From Collinsella sp. (GTDB lineage: Bacteria; Actinomycetota; Coriobacteriia; Coriobacteriales; Coriobacteriaceae): 5,777 nt of DNA. Position 1 is the stretch's first letter. Every line of letters begins with the position of its first letter. Location of the stretch: contig DXMJ01000051.1 in NCBI GenBank assembly GCA_019414265.1, positions 1-5,777 on the forward strand. Reading direction: 5' to 3'. Under the pieces are notes generated by a model, which was given only the letters and a program-made list of their open reading frames with translations, was not told the DNA's origin and did not search any database. Below are positions 3,555 through 5,777 of this stretch, one piece after another. A program made the translations under genes and the position numbers.

Positions 3555-5777
3555 ATGAAGATCATCAAGCGCAGCGGCACCGAGGTTGTCTTTGACATCG
3601 ATAAGATCGTCAATGCGATTCGCGCCGCAAACTTGGAGGTCGAGGAGAGCTCTCGTCTAACCGACCGCCAGGTGGTTTATGCGGCGCAAAACGTCGCCGA
3701 GGCATGCGAGAACGCGGGCCACACCGTTTCGGTCGAGGAGATCCAGGATTTGGTCGAGGACGAGATCATGCGTCTCGACTGCTACGAGGTCGCCCGCCAC
3801 TACATCATCTATCGCTATGTCCAGAGCCTGAAGCGCCAGAAGAACACGACCGACGACAAGATTCTGTCGCTGATCGAGTGCAATAACGAAGAGGTCAAGC
3901 AGGAGAACTCTAACAAGAACCCGACCGTCAACTCCGTTCAGCGCGACTACATGGCCGGCGAGATTTCCAAGGACCTGACTCAGCGCGTGCTGCTGCCCCA
4001 GGAGATCGTGGATGCCCACAACGAGGGCCTGATCCACTTCCACGATTCCGACTACTTTGCCCAGCACATGCATAACTGCGACCTGGTGAACCTGGAGGAT
4101 ATGCTTCAGAACGGCACCGTTATCTCGGGCACGCTGATCGAGAAGCCGCACAGCTTCTCGACTGCCTGCAACATCGCGACGCAGATTATCGCCCAGGTTG
4201 CTTCCTCCCAGTACGGCGGCCAGTCTATTTCGCTGACCCATCTTGCCCCGTTTGTTGAGGTGAGCCGTCAAAAGATTCGCGGCGAGGTCGCTCGCGAGCT
4301 TGAGGAGCTCGGTGTTTCGGCATCTGCCGAAAAGGTCCGTGAGGTCGTTGAGGACCGTCTGCGTGACGAGATCCGTCGCGGCGTTCAGACGATTCAGTAT
4401 CAGGTCGTGACCCTTATGACCACGAATGGCCAGGCGCCGTTCGTGACGGTCTTCATGTATCTCAACGAGGCTCGCTCGGCGCAGGAGAAGCACGACCTTG
4501 CCATGATCGTGGAGGAGACGCTTCGCCAGCGCTATGAGGGCGTCAAGAACGAGGCAGGCGTGTGGATTACCCCGGCATTCCCCAAGCTTATCTATGTACT
4601 CGAGGACGATAACGTTCACGAGAATTCCCCGTACTTCTACCTGACCCAGCTGGCTGCCAAGTGTACCGCCAAGCGCATGGTGCCCGATTACATCTCCGAG
4701 AAGAAGATGCGCGAGCTCAAGCTGTCGAAGGGCGAGACCGCCGGCAACGGCGATTGCTACACCTGCATGGGTTGTCGCAGTTTCCTGACGCCCGACCGCT
4801 CGGGCAACGGCTTTAACAATGTCGCCAACGCGCTGAACTATGACCCGACCAAACCTAAGTACTATGGCCGCTTTAACCAGGGTGTTGTGACCATCAACCT
4901 GCCCGATGTCGCGCTGAGCTCGCATCAGGACATGGACAAGTTCTGGAAGATCTTCGACGAGCGCCTTGAGCTGTGCCACCGCGCCCTGCTGTGCCGCCAT
5001 GAGCGCCTGATGGGCACGCTTTCGGATGCCGCGCCGATTCTTTGGCAGTACGGCGCCCTGGCGCGTCTTAAGAAGGGCGAGACGATCGACAAGCTGCTCG
5101 TGGGCGGCTATTCCACCATCAGCCTGGGCTACGCCGGTCTGTATGAGTGCGTCAAGTACATGACGGGCCACAGCCACACCGAGAAGGAGGGCACGCCCTT
5201 TGCCATGGCGGTCATGCAGCGCATGAACGACAAGTGTGCGGAGTGGAAAGCCGCGAGCGACATCGATTTCTCGCTGTACGGCACGCCGTTGGAGTCGACG
5301 ACGTATAAGTTCGCCAAGTGCCTGCAGCGCCGTTTTGGCATTATTCCGGGCGTGACGGACAAGGGCTATATCACCAACAGCTACCACGTCCACGTGTCCG
5401 AGGAGATCGATGCCTTCGATAAGCTTAAGTTCGAGGGTATGTTCCAGCAGCTTTCGCCGGGCGGCGCCATCTCCTACGTCGAGGTTCCCAACATGCAGGA
5501 CAACCTTAAGGCTGTCATTCGCGTGATGCAGTACATCTACGACAACATCATGTACGCCGAGCTCAACACCAAGAGCGATTACTGCCAGGTGTGCGGCTAC
5601 GATGGCGAGATTAAGATTGTCGAGGATGATGGCAAACTGGTGTGGGAGTGCCCCAACTGCGGCAACCGCGATCAGGAGAAGATGAACGTTGCCCGTCGTA
5701 CGTGCGGCTACATCGGTACCCAGTTCTGGAACCAGGGTCGAACCGAGGAGATCCGCGACCGCGTGCTGCATCTCTAA
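3555..5777 (+). CDS. nrdD: Anaerobic (class III) ribonucleoside-triphosphate reductase
   Basis: This 740-residue cytoplasmic enzyme reduces ribonucleoside triphosphates to dNTPs without oxygen, using a glycyl radical installed by the radical-SAM activase NrdG. Residues 1 to about 95 form an ATP-cone (MKIIKRSGTEVVFD at the start), the allosteric dATP/ATP activity switch. The catalytic barrel follows. C205 in STACNIATQI and C407 in MGCRSFL are the expected active-site cysteines, C407 being the likely thiyl-radical site. C401 and C404 precede it, giving a C-x2-C-x2-C run. The C-terminal zinc site is C677/C680 and C699/C702. The radical Gly is G718 in RRTCGYIG, 22 residues before the end. All key residues are present and the length is near normal for the family. 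The start at 3555 is set by the AAAGAGG site. NrdR control is likely from the upstream box. The stop codon ends the window, so nrdG could not be seen. Confidence 0.97.
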   Translation: MKIIKRSGTEVVFDIDKIVNAIRAANLEVEESSRLTDRQVVYAAQNVAEACENAGHTVSVEEIQDLVEDEIMRLDCYEVARHYIIYRYVQSLKRQKNTTDDKILSLIECNNEEVKQENSNKNPTVNSVQRDYMAGEISKDLTQRVLLPQEIVDAHNEGLIHFHDSDYFAQHMHNCDLVNLEDMLQNGTVISGTLIEKPHSFSTACNIATQIIAQVASSQYGGQSISLTHLAPFVEVSRQKIRGEVARELEELGVSASAEKVREVVEDRLRDEIRRGVQTIQYQVVTLMTTNGQAPFVTVFMYLNEARSAQEKHDLAMIVEETLRQRYEGVKNEAGVWITPAFPKLIYVLEDDNVHENSPYFYLTQLAAKCTAKRMVPDYISEKKMRELKLSKGETAGNGDCYTCMGCRSFLTPDRSGNGFNNVANALNYDPTKPKYYGRFNQGVVTINLPDVALSSHQDMDKFWKIFDERLELCHRALLCRHERLMGTLSDAAPILWQYGALARLKKGETIDKLLVGGYSTISLGYAGLYECVKYMTGHSHTEKEGTPFAMAVMQRMNDKCAEWKAASDIDFSLYGTPLESTTYKFAKCLQRRFGIIPGVTDKGYITNSYHVHVSEEIDAFDKLKFEGMFQQLSPGGAISYVEVPNMQDNLKAVIRVMQYIYDNIMYAELNTKSDYCQVCGYDGEIKIVEDDGKLVWECPNCGNRDQEKMNVARRTCGYIGTQFWNQGRTEEIRDRVLHL

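Noticed and set aside
3657..5771. A 704-codon minus-strand open frame opposite nrdD
   Set aside because: Long antisense frames arise from high-GC codon bias. The predicted protein is an Ala/Val/Leu-rich mirror of nrdD with no domain pattern, while the plus strand has every NrdD motif.

Overview
The window looks like chromosomal DNA from a high-GC, anaerobic, Gram-positive actinobacterium. Coriobacteriia, and Collinsella or a close relative in particular, is my best guess. This is inferred from four things: the codon use, the oxygen-sensitive class III ribonucleotide reductase, a GH13 alpha-glucosidase of the type common in gut actinobacteria, and CCA-encoding tRNA genes. I could not run a taxonomic search.

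Left end (1-544): a perfect tandem repeat of a 227-bp unit carrying tRNA-Gly(GCC) and tRNA-Cys(GCA). Five tRNA genes are visible (Gly partial, Cys, Gly, Cys, Gly), and the array runs off the left edge. Each spacer holds a terminator-like hairpin with a T-tract and has no room for an obvious promoter. A strong terminator at 518-544 closes the array.

Middle (545-2578): about 300 bp of leader with two small palindromes and one weak promoter candidate, then a complete 577-residue GH13 alpha-glucosidase that splits short alpha-glucosides to glucose. Its catalytic triad is intact.

Second tRNA cluster (2657-2918): a good promoter, a fourth identical tRNA-Gly(GCC), tRNA-Val(GAC) 3 nt later, and a 12-bp terminator hairpin.

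Right half (2919-5777): an AT-richer intergenic stretch with short repeats and an unassigned minus-strand open frame. It is followed by a near-consensus NrdR box, a long leader, and a complete nrdD for the anaerobic ribonucleoside-triphosphate reductase. The nrdD stop codon is the last codon of the window, so its activase gene (nrdG), if adjacent, lies just outside.

The two protein genes serve unrelated jobs, carbohydrate use and anaerobic dNTP supply, and are separated by tRNA operons. I see no transposase, integrase, CRISPR array or defence gene, and nothing that amounts to a new multi-gene system. The most distinctive feature is the tRNA array punctuated by terminator-like hairpins.
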